This document shows positions 38,095 to 50,176 of a DNA stretch of 64,000 bases, piece by piece (within the stretch, counting starts at the first letter, position 1; each line of letters starts with the position of its first letter). The translations under genes were made by a program, and so were the position numbers. Source of the stretch: Cavia porcellus (taxonomy: Eukaryota; Chordata; Mammalia; Rodentia; Caviidae); NCBI RefSeq assembly GCF_034190915.1, contig NW_026947501.1, positions 4,340,001 to 4,404,000 on the forward strand. The letters are read 5' to 3'. The notes under the pieces were generated by a model. It was not told the DNA's origin and did no database searches. It saw only the letters and a list, made by a program, of their open reading frames with translations.

Positions 38095-41000
38095 GGATAG
38101 GTTTCTGAAAAACATCGCGGGGTGGTGTGCATTGTAAGGCTTTCTAACAGGCCATTCACTAGTAGGATGAGAAAAACATCACGTGGTGGTGTGAATCGGT
38201 GGGCCTCAATTAGGATAGGCAGTGAGTGGCAACATAAAATGGAGAAAAGCACCACAGTGTGGTCACCATGGGGAGGTCAGGAAACATGCAGTGGCAATGT
38301 AGGAAAGGTTTCTGAAAAACATCGCCTGGTGGTGCGCATTGTAAGTGTTTATAGCAGGCCATTCACTAATAGGAGTCAGAAAATCATCACGTGGTGGTGT
38401 GAATGGGAGGGCCTCAATTAGGATAGGCAGTGAGTGGCAATGAAGAATGGAGTAAAGCACCATGGGGTGGTCAGCATGGGGAGGTCAGAAAACATGCCGT
38501 GGCAATGTAAGATAGGTTTCTGAAAAAAAAAAAAAAAGCGAGGTGTTGCACATTGTAAGTGTTTCTAACATGCCATTCACTAGTAGGAGTGAGAAAAACA
38601 TAACGGGGTGGTGTGAATCGGAGGCCCTGATTAAGGATAGGCAGTGAGTGGCAATGTAGAATGTCGAAAAGCACCATGGGGTGGTCAGCATGGGGAGGTC
38701 AGGAAACGTGCAGTGGCAATGTGGGATAGCTTTCTGAAAAACATTACGGTTTGGTGCGCCTTGTAAGAGTTTCTAACAGGCCATTCACTAGTAGGAATCA
38801 GAAAAACATCATGTAGTGGTATGAATTGGAGGGTCTGAATCAGGATAGGCAATGAGTGGCAATGTAGGATGGAGAAAAGCATCAAAGGGTGGTCATCATG
38901 GGGAGGTCAGGACACATGCAGTGGCAATGTAGTATAGGTTTCTGAAAAACATCGCAAGTGGTGAGAATTGTAAGGCTTTCTAACAGGCCATTCACTAGTA
39001 GGACTGAGAAAAACATCACGGGGTGGTGTGAATCACAGGGACTGAATTATGGTATGCAGTGAGTGGCAATGCAGGATGGACAAAAGCAACCATGGGGTGG
39101 TCAGCATGGGGAGGTCAGGAAACATGCAGTGGCAATTTAGCATAGGTTTCTGAAAAAAAACTTCGGGTGTTGCGCATTGTTAGTGTTTCTAAGAGGCCAT
39201 TAACTAGTAGGAGTGAGAAAAACATCACGGTGTTGTGTGAATCGGAGGGCCTGATTTAGGATAGGCAGTGAGTGGCAATGTAGGATGGAGAAAAGCACCA
39301 CGAGGTGGTCAGCATGAGGATGTCAGGAAACATGCAGTGGCAAATAGGATAGTTTTCTGAAAAACATCACGGGGTGGTGCCCATTGTAAGGCTTTCTAAC
39401 AGGCCATTGACTAGTAGGCGTGAGAAAAACATCACGGGGTGGTGTCAATCGGAGGGCCTGAATCAAGTTAGACAGTGAGTGGCAATGAAGAATGGAGAAA
39501 AGGACTATGGGGTGGTCAACATGGGGAGGTCAGGAAACATGCAATGGCAATGTAGGATAGGTTTCTGAAAAACATCGCGGGGTGGTGCGCATTGTAAGAG
39601 TTTCTAACAAGCCATTCACAAGTAGGACTGAAAAAAACATCACGGGTTGGTGTGAATCGGAGGGCCTGAATTAGGTTAGGCAGTGAGTGGCAATGTAGGA
39701 TGGAGAAAATCACCACAGGGGAGTCAGCATGGGGATTTCCGAAAACATGCTGTGACAATGAAGGATATGTTTCTGAAAAAAAAAAAAAAGCGGGGTGTTG
39801 CACATTGTAAGTGTTTCTAACAGGCCATTCATTAGTAGGAGTGAGAAAAACATCACGGGGTGGAGTGAATCGGAGGGCCTGAATTACGATAGGCGGTGAG
39901 TGGCAATGTAGGATGGAGAAAAGCACCACAGGTTGGTCAGCTTGTGGAGGTCAGGAAACATGCAGTGGCAATGTAGGATAGTTTTCTGAAAAACATCACG
40001 GGGTGGTGCACATTGTAAAGATTTCTAACAGGCCATTCGGTAGTGGGATTGAGAAAGACTTCACGGGGTGGTTTGAATCAGATGTTCTGAATTAGGATAT
40101 ACAGTGCGTGGCAATGTAGGATGGAGAAAAGGACCACGGGGTGGTCAGCATGGGAAGGTCGGGAAACATGCATTGGCAATTTAGGATAGGTTTCTGAAAA
40201 ACATCGCTGGTGGTGCGCATTGTAAAGGCTTTCTAACAGGCCATTCACTAGTGGGAGTTAGAAAAACATCACGGGGTTGTGGGAATCGGAGGGCCTGAAT
40301 TAGGACAGGCAGTGAGTGGCAATGTAGGATGGAGAAAAGCACCACGGGGTGGTCAGTATGGGGAGGTCAGGAAACATGCAGTGGGAATGTAGGATAGTTT
40401 TCTGAAAATCATCACGCGGTGGTGCGCATTGTAAGGTTTTCTAAGAGGCCATTCACCAGTAGCAGTGAGAAAATCATAACGGGGTGGTGTGTATCGGAGC
40501 GCCTGAATAAGTATAGGCAGTGAGTGGCAATGTAGGATGTAGAAAAGCACCACGGTGTGATCAGCATGGGGAGGTCAGGAAACATGGAGTGGCAATATAG
40601 GATAGGTTTCTGAAAAAAAAAAGCGGGTTGGTGCGCATTGTAAGGGTTTCTAACAGGCTATTCACTAGTTGGAGTGAGAAAAACATCACGGGGTGGTGTG
40701 AATCGGAGGGCCTGAATTATGATAGGCAGTGAGTGGCAATGTAGGATGGAGAAAAGCATCACTGAGTGGTCATCATGGGGAGGTCAGAAAACATGCAGTG
40801 GCAATGTGGGATAGTTTTCTGAAAAAAAAATGCAGGGTGGTGCGCATTGTAAGGTTTTCTAACAGCCCATACACTAGTAGGAGTCAGAAAAACATCACGG
40901 GATTTTGTGAATCGGAGGGCCTGATTTAGCATAGGCAGTGAGCGGCAATGTAAAATGGAGAAAAGCAACACGGGGTGGTCATCATGGGGAGGACAGGAAA

Positions 41001-41203
41001 CATGCAGTGGCAATGTAGGATAGTTTTCTGAAAAACATCACGGGGTGGTGCGCATTGTAAGGGTTTCTAACAGGCCATTCACTAGTAGGAGTGAGAAAAA
41101 CATAACGGGGTGGTGTGAATCGGAGGCCCTGAATAAGGATAGGCAGTGAGTGGCAATGTAGAATGTCGAAAAGCACCATGGGGTGGTCAGCATGGGGAGG
41201 TCA
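38073..41203 (+). repeat. Block C3: 15 monomers, alpha type, without m3
   Basis: 3,131 bp. m2 is followed directly by m4 at about 38490. It shares acggtttggtgcgcc and catgtagtggtatg (38745-38820) with C4 only, so C3 and C4 are one lineage although C3 follows a D block and C4 a B block. Alpha words gagttagaaaaacatcac and ggggttgtgggaatcgg occur near 40255-40290. It stands before A3. Confidence 0.88.
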
Positions 41204-44200
41204 GGAAACATGCATTGGCAATGTAGGATAGGTTTCTGAAAAACATCGCGGGGTGGTGTGCATTGTAAGGCTTTCTAACAGGCCATTCACTAGTAGGATG
41301 AGAAAAACATCACGTGGTGGTGTGAATCGGTGGGCCTCAATTAGGATAGGCAGTGAGTGGCAACATAAAATGGAGAAAAGCACCACAGTGTGGTCACCAT
41401 GGGGAGGTCAGGAAACATGCAGTGGCAATGTAGGAAAGGTTTCTGAAAAACATCGCCTGGTGGTGCGCATTGTAAGTGTTTATAGCAGGCCATTCACTAA
41501 TAGGAGTGAGAAAATCATCACGTGGTGGTGTGAATGGGAGGGCCTCAATTAGGATAGGCAGTGAGTGGCAATGAAGAATGGAGTAAAGCACCATGGGGTG
41601 GTCAGCATGGGGAGGTCAGGAAACATGCAATGGCAATATAGGATAGGTTTCTGAAAAACATCGCGGGGTGGTCCGCATTGAAATTGTTTCTAACAAGCCA
41701 TTCACAAGTAGGATTGAAAAAAACATCAAGAGGTGGTTTGAATCAGAGGGCCTGAATTAGGTTGGGCAGTGAGTGGCAATGTAGGATGGAGAAAATCACT
41801 ACAGGGTGGTCAGCATGGGGAGGTCAGAAAACATGCCGTGGCAATGTAAGATAGGCATCTGAAAAAAAAAAAAGCGAGGTGTTGCACATTGTAAGTGTTT
41901 CTAACATGCCATTCACTAGTAGGAGTGAGAAAAACATAACGGGGTGGTGTGAATCGGAGGCCCTGATTAAGGATAGGCAGTGAGTGGCAATGTAGAATGT
42001 CGAAAAGCACCATGGGGTGGTCAGCATGGGGAGGTCAGGAAACGTGCAGTGGCAATGTGGGATAGCTTTCTGAAAAACATTACGGCTTGGTGCGCCTTGT
42101 AAGAGTTTCTAACAGGCCATTCACTAGTAGGAATCAGAAAAACATCATGGCGTGGTATGAATTGGAGGGCCTGAATCAGGATAGGCAATGAGTGGCAATG
42201 TAGGATGGAGAAAAGCATCAAAGGGTGGTCATCATGGGGAGGTCAGGACACATGCAGTGGCAATGTAGTATAGGTTTCTGAAAAACATCGCAAGTGGTGA
42301 GAATTGTAAGGCTTTCTAACAGGCCATTCACTAGTAGGACTGAGAAAAACATCACGGGGTGGTGTGAATCACAGGGACTGAATTATGGTAAGCAGTGAGT
42401 GGCAATGCAGGATGGAGAAAAGCAACCATGGGGTGGTCAGCATGGGGAGGTCAGGAAACATGCAGTGGCAATTTAGCATAGGTTTCTGAAAAAAAACTTC
42501 GAGGTGGTGCGCATTGTAAGGGTTTCTAACAGGCCATTAACTAGTAGGAGTGAGAAAAACATCACGGGGTGGTGTGAATCAGAGGGCCTGATTTAGGATA
42601 GGCAGTGAGTGGCAATGTAGGATGGAGAAAAGCACCACGGGTTCGTGAGCATGGGGAGGTCAGGAAACATACAATGGCAATGTAGGATAGATTTCTGAAA
42701 AACATCGCGGGGTTGTGCGCATTGTAAAGGTTTGTAGCAGTCCATGCACTAGTAGGAGTGACAAAATCATCACGGGGTGGTGTGAATCGGAGGGCCTGAA
42801 TCAGGATAGGCAGTGAGTGGCAATGTAGGATGGAGAAAAACACCACGGGGTGGTCATGATGCGGAGGTCAGGACACATGCAGTGGCAATGGAGGATAGGT
42901 TTCTTAAAAACATTGCGGGGTGGTGCTCATTGTAAGGGTTTCTAAAAGGCCTTTCACTAGTAGGAGTGAGAGAAACATCACCAGGTGGTGTGAATCGCAG
43001 GGCCTGAATCATTATAGGCCGTGAGTGGCAATGTAGGATGGAGAAAAGCACCACGGGGTGGTCAGGATTGCGAGGTCAGGAAACATTCAGTGGCAATGTA
43101 GGATAGGTTTCTGAAAAACATCGCGGCGTAGTGCGCATGGTATTGGTTTCTAACAGGCCATTTACTAATAGGAGACAGAAATACATCATGGTGTGGTGTG
43201 AATTGGAGGGTCTGAATCAAGTTAGACAGTGAGTGGCAATGTACGATGGAGAAAAGCACCACGGGTTGGTGAGCATGCCGAGGTCAGGAAACATGCACTG
43301 GCAATGTATGATAGGTTTCTGAAAAACGTCGCTGGGTTTTGCGCAAAGTAAGGGTTTCTAACAGGCCATTCACTAGTAGGAGTGAGAAAAACATCACGGG
43401 GTGGTGTGAATCGGAGGGCCTGAATTAGGACAGGCAGTGAGTGGCAATGTAGGATGGAGAAAAGCACCACGGGGTGGTCAGTATGGGGAGGTCAGGAAAC
43501 ATGCAGTGGGAATGTAGGATAGTTTTCTGAAAAACATCACGCGGTGGTGCGCATTGTAAGGTTTTCTAAGAGGCCATTCACCAGTAGCAGTGAGAAAATC
43601 ATAACGGGGTGGTGTGTATCGGAGCGCCTGAATAAGAATAGGCAGTGAGTGGCAATGTAGGATGTAGAAAAGCACCACGGTGTGGTCAGCATGGGGAGGT
43701 CAGGAAACATGGAGTGGCAATATAGGATAGGTTTCTGAAAAAAAAAAGCGGGTTGGTGCGCATTGTAAGGGTTTCTAACAGGCTATTCACTAGTTGGAGT
43801 GAGAAAAACATCACGGGGTGGTGTGAATCGGAGGGCCTGAATTATGATAGGCAGTGAGTGGCAATGTAGGATGGAGAAAAGCATCACTGAGTGGTCAGCA
43901 TGGGGAGGTCAGAAAACATGCAGTGGCAATGTGGGATAGTTTTCTGAAAAAAAAAATGCAGGGTGGTGCGCATTGTAAGGTTTTCTAACAGCCCATACAC
44001 TAGTAGGAGTCAGAAAAACATCACGGGATTTTGTGAATCGGAGGGCCTGATTTAGCATAGGCAGTGAGCGGCAATGTAAAATGGAGAAAAGCAACACGGG
44101 GTGGTCATCATGGGGAGGACAGGAAACATGCAGTGGCAATGTAGGATAGTTTTCTGAAAAACATCACGGGGTGGTGCGCATTGTAAGGGTTTCTAACAGG

Positions 44201-44329
44201 CCATTCACTAGTAGGAGTGAGAAAAACATAACGGGGTGGTGTGAATCGGAGGCCCTGAATAAGGATAGGCAGTGAGTGGCAATGTAGAATGTCGAAAAGC
44301 ACCATGGGGTGGTCAGCATGGGGAGGTCA
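41204..44329 (+). repeat. Block A3: 15 monomers, m1-m11 then m25-m28
   Basis: 3,126 bp. Same order as the other A blocks, with the shortest m4 A-tract (12 A at 41862-41873). Private changes include gtcaggacacatgcag in m9 near 42870 and gtgtgattcggtgg in m1/m2 of the following junction region near 44448. With B3 and C4 it forms a complete short period of 12,105 bp. Confidence 0.9.
43379..43430 (+). other. Junction m11/m25 that defines A blocks (A3 copy)
   Basis: Left of the interval the sequence is m11 (gggttttgcgcaaagtaagg). Right of it the word gaattaggacaggcag and then cagtatgggg are the m24/m25 boundary seen in D. In D, m11 instead continues gggcctcaattagg into m12. The exact crossover cannot be placed because both parents agree between these points. 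The same junction occurs near 4190 (A1), 22130 (A2) and 55490 (A4). Confidence 0.82.
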
Positions 44330-46098
44330 GGAAACATGCATTGGCAATGTAGGATAGGTTTCTGAAAAACATCGCGGGGTGGTGTGCATTGTAAGGCTTT
44401 CTAACAGGCCATTCACTAGTAGGATGAGAAAAACATCACGTGGTGGTGTGATTCGGTGGGCCTCAATTAGGATAGGCAGTGAGTGGCAACATAAAATGGA
44501 GAAAAGCACCACAGTGTGGTCACCATGGGGAGGTCAGGAAACATGCAGTGGCAATGTAGGAAAGGTTTCTGAAAAACATCGCCTGGTGGTGCGCATTGTA
44601 AGTGTTTATAGCAGGCCATTCACTAATAGGAGTGAGAAAATCATCACGTGGTGGTGTGAATGGGAGGGCCTCAATTAGGATAGGCAGTGAGTGGCAATGA
44701 AGAATGGAGTAAAGCACCATGGGGTGGTCAGCATGGGGAGGTCAGAAAACATGCCGTGGCAATGTAAGATAGGTTTCTGAAAAAAAAAAAAAAAAGCGAG
44801 GTGTTGCACATTGTAAGTGTTTCTAACATGCCATTCACTAGTAGGAGTGAGAAAAACATAACGGGGTGGTGTGAATCGGAGGCCCTGATTAAGGATAGGC
44901 AGTGAGTGGCAATGTAGAATGTCGAAAAGCACCATGGGGTGGTCAGCATGGGGAGGTCAGGAAACGTGCAGTGGCAATGTGGGATAGCTTTCTGAAAAAC
45001 ATTACGGGTTGGTGCGCCTTGTAAGAGTTTCTAACAGGCCATTCACTAGTAGGAATCAGAAAAACATCATGGCGTGGTATGAATTGGAGGGTCTGAATCA
45101 GGATAGGCAATGAGTGGCAATGTAGGATGGAGAAAAGCATCAAAGGGTGGTCATCATGGGGAGGTCAGGACACATGCAGTGGCAATGTAGTATAGGTTTC
45201 TGAAAAACATCGCAAGTGGTGAGAATTGTAAGGCTTTCTAACAGGCCATTCACTAGTAGGACTGAGAAAAACATCACGGGGTGGTGTGAATCACAGGGAC
45301 TGAATTATGGTAAGCAGTGAGTGGCAATGCAGGATGGACAAAAGCAACCATGGGGTGGTCAGCATGGGGAGGTCAGGAAACATGCAGTGGCAATTTAGCA
45401 TAGGTTTCTGAAAAAAAACTTCGGGTGTTGCGCATTGTTAGTGTTTCTAAGAGGCCATTAACTAGTAGGAGTGAGAAAAACATCACGGTGTTGTGTGAAT
45501 CGGAGGGCCTGATTTAGGATAGGCAGTGAGTGGCAATGTAGGATGGAGAAAAGCACCACGAGGTGGTCAGCATGAGGATGTCAGGAAACATGCAGTGGCA
45601 AATAGGATAGTTTTCTGAAAAACATCACGGGGTGGTGCCCATTGTAAGGCTTTCTAACAGGCCATTGACTAGTAGGCGTGAGAAAAACATCACGGGGTGG
45701 TGTCAATCGGAGGGCCTGAATCAAGTTAGACAGTGAGTGGCAATGAAGAATGGAGAAAAGCACTATGGGGTGGTCAACATGGGGAGGTCAGGAAACATGC
45801 AATGGCAATGTAGGATAGGTTTCTGAAAAACATCGCGGGGTGGTGCGCATTGTAAGAGTTTCTAACAAGCCATTCACAAGTAGGACTGAAAAAAACATCA
45901 CGGGTTGGTGTGAATCGGAGGGCCTGAATTAGGTTAGGCAGTGAGTGGCAATGTAGGATGGAGAAAATCACCACAGGGGAGTCAGCATGGGGATTTCCGA
46001 AAACATGCTGTGACAATGAAGGATATGTTTCTGAAAAAAAAAAAAAAGCGGGGTGTTGCACATTGTAAGTGTTTCTAACAGGCCATTCACTAGTAGGA

Positions 46099-46192
46099 CT
46101 GAGAAAAACATCACGGGGTGGTGTGAATCACAGGGACTGAATTATGGTAAGCAGTGAGTGGCAATGCAGGATGGACAAAAGCAACCATGGGG
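46099..46192 (+). other. Foreign tract in m22/m23 of B (B3 copy), m6-like
   Basis: Between normal m22 sequence and cagcttgtggagg of m23 lies a stretch matching m6/m7 of the same block (aatcacagggactgaatta, gcaggatggacaaaag, caaccatggggtgg). C and D have aatcggagggcctgaatta and gcaccacaggttgg here. Copies are at 6877-6970, 24818-24911 and 58205-58298. Both ends return to the original sequence, so this is conversion-like, not a simple crossover. Confidence 0.85.
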
Positions 46193-47202
46193 TGGTCAGC
46201 TTGTGGAGGTCAGGAAACATGCAGTGGCAATGTAGGATAGTTTTCTGAAAAACATCACGGGGTGGTGCACATTGTAAAGGTTTCTAACAGGCCATTCGGT
46301 AGTGGGATTGAGAAAGACTTCACGGGGTGGTTTGAATCAGATGTTCTGAATTAGGATATACAGTGCGTGGCAATGTAGGATGGAGAAAAGGACCACGGGG
46401 TGGTCAGCATGGGAAGGTCGGGAAACATGCATTGGCAATTTAGGATAGGTTTCTGAAAAACATCGCTGGTGGTGCGCATTGTAAAGGCTTTCTAACAGGC
46501 CATTCACTAGTGGGAGTTAGAAAAACATCACGGGGTGGTGTGAATCGGAGGGCCTGAATTAGGACAGGCAGTGAGTGGCAATGTAGGATGGAGAAAAGCA
46601 CCACGGGGTGGTCAGTATGGGGAGGTCAGGAAACATGCAGTGGGAATGTAGGATAGTTTTCTGAAAAACATCACGCGGTGGTGCGCATTGTAAGGTTTTC
46701 TAAGAGGCCATTCACCAGTAGCAGTGAGAAAATCATAACGGGGTGGTGTGTATCGGAGCGCCTGAATAAGAATAGGCAGTGAGTGGCAATGTAGGATGTA
46801 GAAAAGCACCACGGTGTGGTCAGCATGGGGAGGTCAGGAAACATGGAGTGGCAATATAGGATAGGTTTCAGAAAAAAAAAAGCGGGTTGGTGCGCATTGT
46901 AAGGGTTTCTAACAGGCTATTCACTAGTTGGAGTGAGAAAAACATCACGGGGTGGTGTGAATCGGAGGGCCTGAATTATGATAGGCAGTGAGTGGCAATG
47001 TAGGATGGAGAAAAGCATCACTGAGTGGTCAGCATGGGGAGGTCAGAAAACATGCAGTGGCAATGTGGGATAGTTTTCTGAAAAAAAAAATGCAGGGTGG
47101 TGCGCATTGTAAGGTTTTCTAACAGCCCATACACTAGTAGGAGTCAGAAAAACATCACGGGATTTTGTGAATCGGAGGGCCTGATTTAGCATAGGCAGTG
47201 AG

Positions 47203-47215
47203 CGGCAATGTAAAA
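47203..47215 (+). other. Junction m27/m12 inside B (B3 copy)
   Basis: Left is m27 (gtgagcggcaatgtaaaa); right is the end of m11 and start of m12 (gggagaaaagcaccac, then catgcactggcaatg). In C the m27 sequence goes on tggagaaaagcaacac. Copies lie near 7990 (B1*), 25930 (B2) and 59317 (B4). This joins a C-like row to a D-like row and makes B a 28-mer of a different kind from D. Confidence 0.85.
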
Positions 47216-48711
47216 GGGAGAAAAGCACCACGGGGTGGTCAGCATGGGGAGGTCAGGAAACATGCACTGGCAATGTAGGATAGTATTCTGAAAAACATCA
47301 GGGGGTGATGCGCATTTTAAGGGTTTCAAAAAGGCCATTAACTAGTAGGAGTGAGAAAAACATAAGGGAGTGGTGTGAATCGGAGGGCCTGATTTAGCAT
47401 AGGCAGTGAGTGGCAATGTAGGATGGAGAAATGCACCATGGGGTGGTCAGCATGGGGAGGTCAGGAAACATGTAGTGGCAATGTGGGATAGGTTTCTGAA
47501 AAAAAAAGCGGGGTGGTGCGCATTGTAAGGTTTTCTAACAGGCCATTCACTAGTAGGAGTCAGAAAAACATCACGGGGTTGTGTCAATCGGAAGGCCTGA
47601 TTTAGGATAGGCAGTGAGTGGCAATGTAAAATGGAGAAAAGCACCACGGGGTGGTCATCATGGGGAGGACAGGAAACATGCAATGGAAATGTAGGATAGT
47701 TTCCTGAAAAACATCATGGGGTGGTGCGCATTGTAAGGGATTCTAACAGGCCTATCACTAGTAGGATGAAGAAAAACATCACGGGGTGATGTGAATCAGA
47801 TGTTCTGAATTAGTATAGGCAGTGAGTGGCAATGTACGATGGAGAAAAGCACCACGGGGTGGTCAGCATGTGGAGGTCAGGAAACATGCATTGGCAATGT
47901 AGGATAGTTTTCTGAAAAACATCGCGGGGTGGTGTGCATTGTAAGGTTTTCTAACAGGCCATTCACTAGTAGGATGAGAAAAACATCACGTCGTGGTGTG
48001 AATCGGTGGGCCTGACTTAGGATAGGCAGTGAGTGGCAACATAAATTGGTGAAAAGCACCACGGTGTGGTCAGCATGGGGAGGTCAGGATACATGCAGTG
48101 GCAATGTAGGAAATGTTTCTGAAAAACATCGCGAGATGGTGCGCATTGTAAGTGTTTGTATCAGTCCATTCACTACTAGGAGTGAGAAAATCATCACGGG
48201 GAGGTTTGAATGGGAGGGCCTGAATAAGGATAGGCAGTGAGTGGCAATGAAGAATGGAGAAAAGCACTATGTGGTGGTCAACATGGGGAGGTCAGGAAAA
48301 ATGCAATGGCAGTGTAGGATAGGTTTCTGAAAAACATCGCGGGGTGGTGCGCATTGTAAGAGTTTCTAACAAGCCATTCACAAGTAGGACTGAAAAAAAT
48401 ATCACGGGTTGGTGTGAATCGGAGGGCCTGAATTAGGTTAGGCAGTGAGTGGCAATGTAGGATGGAGAAAATCACCACAGGGGAGTCAGCATGGGGAGGT
48501 CAGAAAACATGCTGTGGCAATGAAGGATATGTTTCTGAAAAAAAAAAGCGGGGTGTTGCTCATTGTAAGTGTTTTTAACAGACCATTCACTAGTAGGAGT
48601 TAAAAAACATCACGGGGTGGTGTGAGTCAGAGGGCCTGAATTATGTTAAGCAGTGAGTGGCAATGTAGGATGGAGAAAAGCAACCACGGGGTGGTCAGCA
48701 TGGGGAGGTCA

Positions 48712-48722
48712 GGAAACATGCT
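48712..48722 (+). other. Junction m19/m22 inside B (B3 copy)
   Basis: Left caggaaacatgc is m19; right tgtgacaatgaagg is m22. In D the parents are 625 bp apart (three monomers) and share aacatgc. Copies lie at about 27431-27441 (B2) and 60819-60828 (B4); B1* lost this part in its own fusion. Confidence 0.85.
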
Positions 48723-50176
48723 GTGACAATGAAGGATATGTTTCTGAAAAAAAAAAAAAGCGGGGTGTTGCACATTGTAAGTGTTTCTAACAGGCCATTC
48801 ACTAGTAGGAGTGAGAAAAACATCACGGGGTGGAGTGAATCGGAGGGCCTGAATTACGATAGGCAGTGAGTGGCAATGTAGGATGGAGAAAAGCACCACA
48901 GGTTGGTCAGCTTGTGGAGGTCAGGAAACATGCAGTGGTAATGTAGGATAGTTTTCTGAAAAACATCACGGGGTGGTGCACATTGTAAAGGTTTCTAACA
49001 GGCCATTCGGTAGTGGGATTGAGAAAGACTTCACGGGGTGGTTTGAATCAGATGTTCTGAATTAGGATATACAGTGCGTGGCAATGTAGGATGGAGAAAA
49101 GGACCACGGTGTGGTCAGCATGGGAAGGTCCGGGAAACATGCATTGGCAATTTAGGATAGGTTTCTGAAAAACATCACTGGTGGTGCGCATTGTAAAGGC
49201 TTTCTAACAGGCCATTCACTAGTGGGAGTGAGAACAACATCACGGGGTGGTGTGAATCGGAGGGCCTGAATTAGGACAGGCAGTGAGTGGCAATGTAGGA
49301 TGGAGAAAAGCACCACGGTGTGGTCAGTATGGGGAGGTCAGGAAACATGCAGTGGGAATGTAGGATAGTTTTCTGAAAAACATCACGCGGTGGTGCGCAT
49401 TGTAAGGTTTTCTAAGAGGCCATTCACCAGTAGCAGTGAGAAAATCATAACGGGGTGGTGTGTATCGGAGCGCCTGAATAAGAATAGGCAGTGAGTGGCA
49501 ATGTAGGATGTAGAAAAGCACCACGGTGTGGTCAGCATGGGGAGGTCAGGAAACATGGAGTGGCAATATAGGATAGGTTTCTGCAAAAAAAAAAGCGGGT
49601 TGGTGCGCATTGTAAGGGTTTCTAACAGGCTATTCACTAGTTGGATTGAGAAAAACATCACGGGATGGTGTGAATCGGAGGGCCTGAATTATGATAGGCA
49701 GTGAGTGGCAATGTAGGATGGAGAAAAGCATCACTGAGTGGTCAGCATGGGGAGGTCAGAAAACATGCAGTGGCAATGTGGGATAGTTTTCTGAAAAAAA
49801 AAATGCAGGGTGGTGCGCATTGTAAGGTTTTCTAACAGCCCATACACTAGTAGGAGTCAGAAAAACATCACGGGATTTTGTGAATCGGAGGGCCTGATTT
49901 AGCATAGGCAGTGAGCGGCAATGTAAAATGGAGAAAAGCAACACGGGGTGGTCATCATGGGGAGGACAGGAAACATGCAGTGGCAATGTAGGATAGTTTT
50001 CTGAAAAACATCACGGGGTGGTGCGCATTGTAAGGGTTTCTAACAGGCCATTCACTAGTAGGAGTGAGAAAAACATAACGGGGTGGTGTGAATCGGAGGC
50101 CCTGAATAAGGATAGGCAGTGAGTGGCAATGTAGAATGTCGAAAAGCACCATGGGGTGGTCAGCATGGGGAGGTCA

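Larger units (their letters stand above)
44330..50176 (+). repeat. Block B3: 28 monomers, the only B followed by an alpha C
   Basis: 5,847 bp, collinear with B2 at an offset of 21,281 and with B4 at 12,106. It differs from B1*, B2 and B4 by cacggggtggtcatc near 47645 where those have cacgtggtggtcatc. It keeps the B marks: no m3, the m7/m19 fusion, the conversion tract at 46099-46192, the m27/m12 fusion near 47210, the m19/m22 fusion near 48718, and ttctgcaaaa near 49580. Confidence 0.9.
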
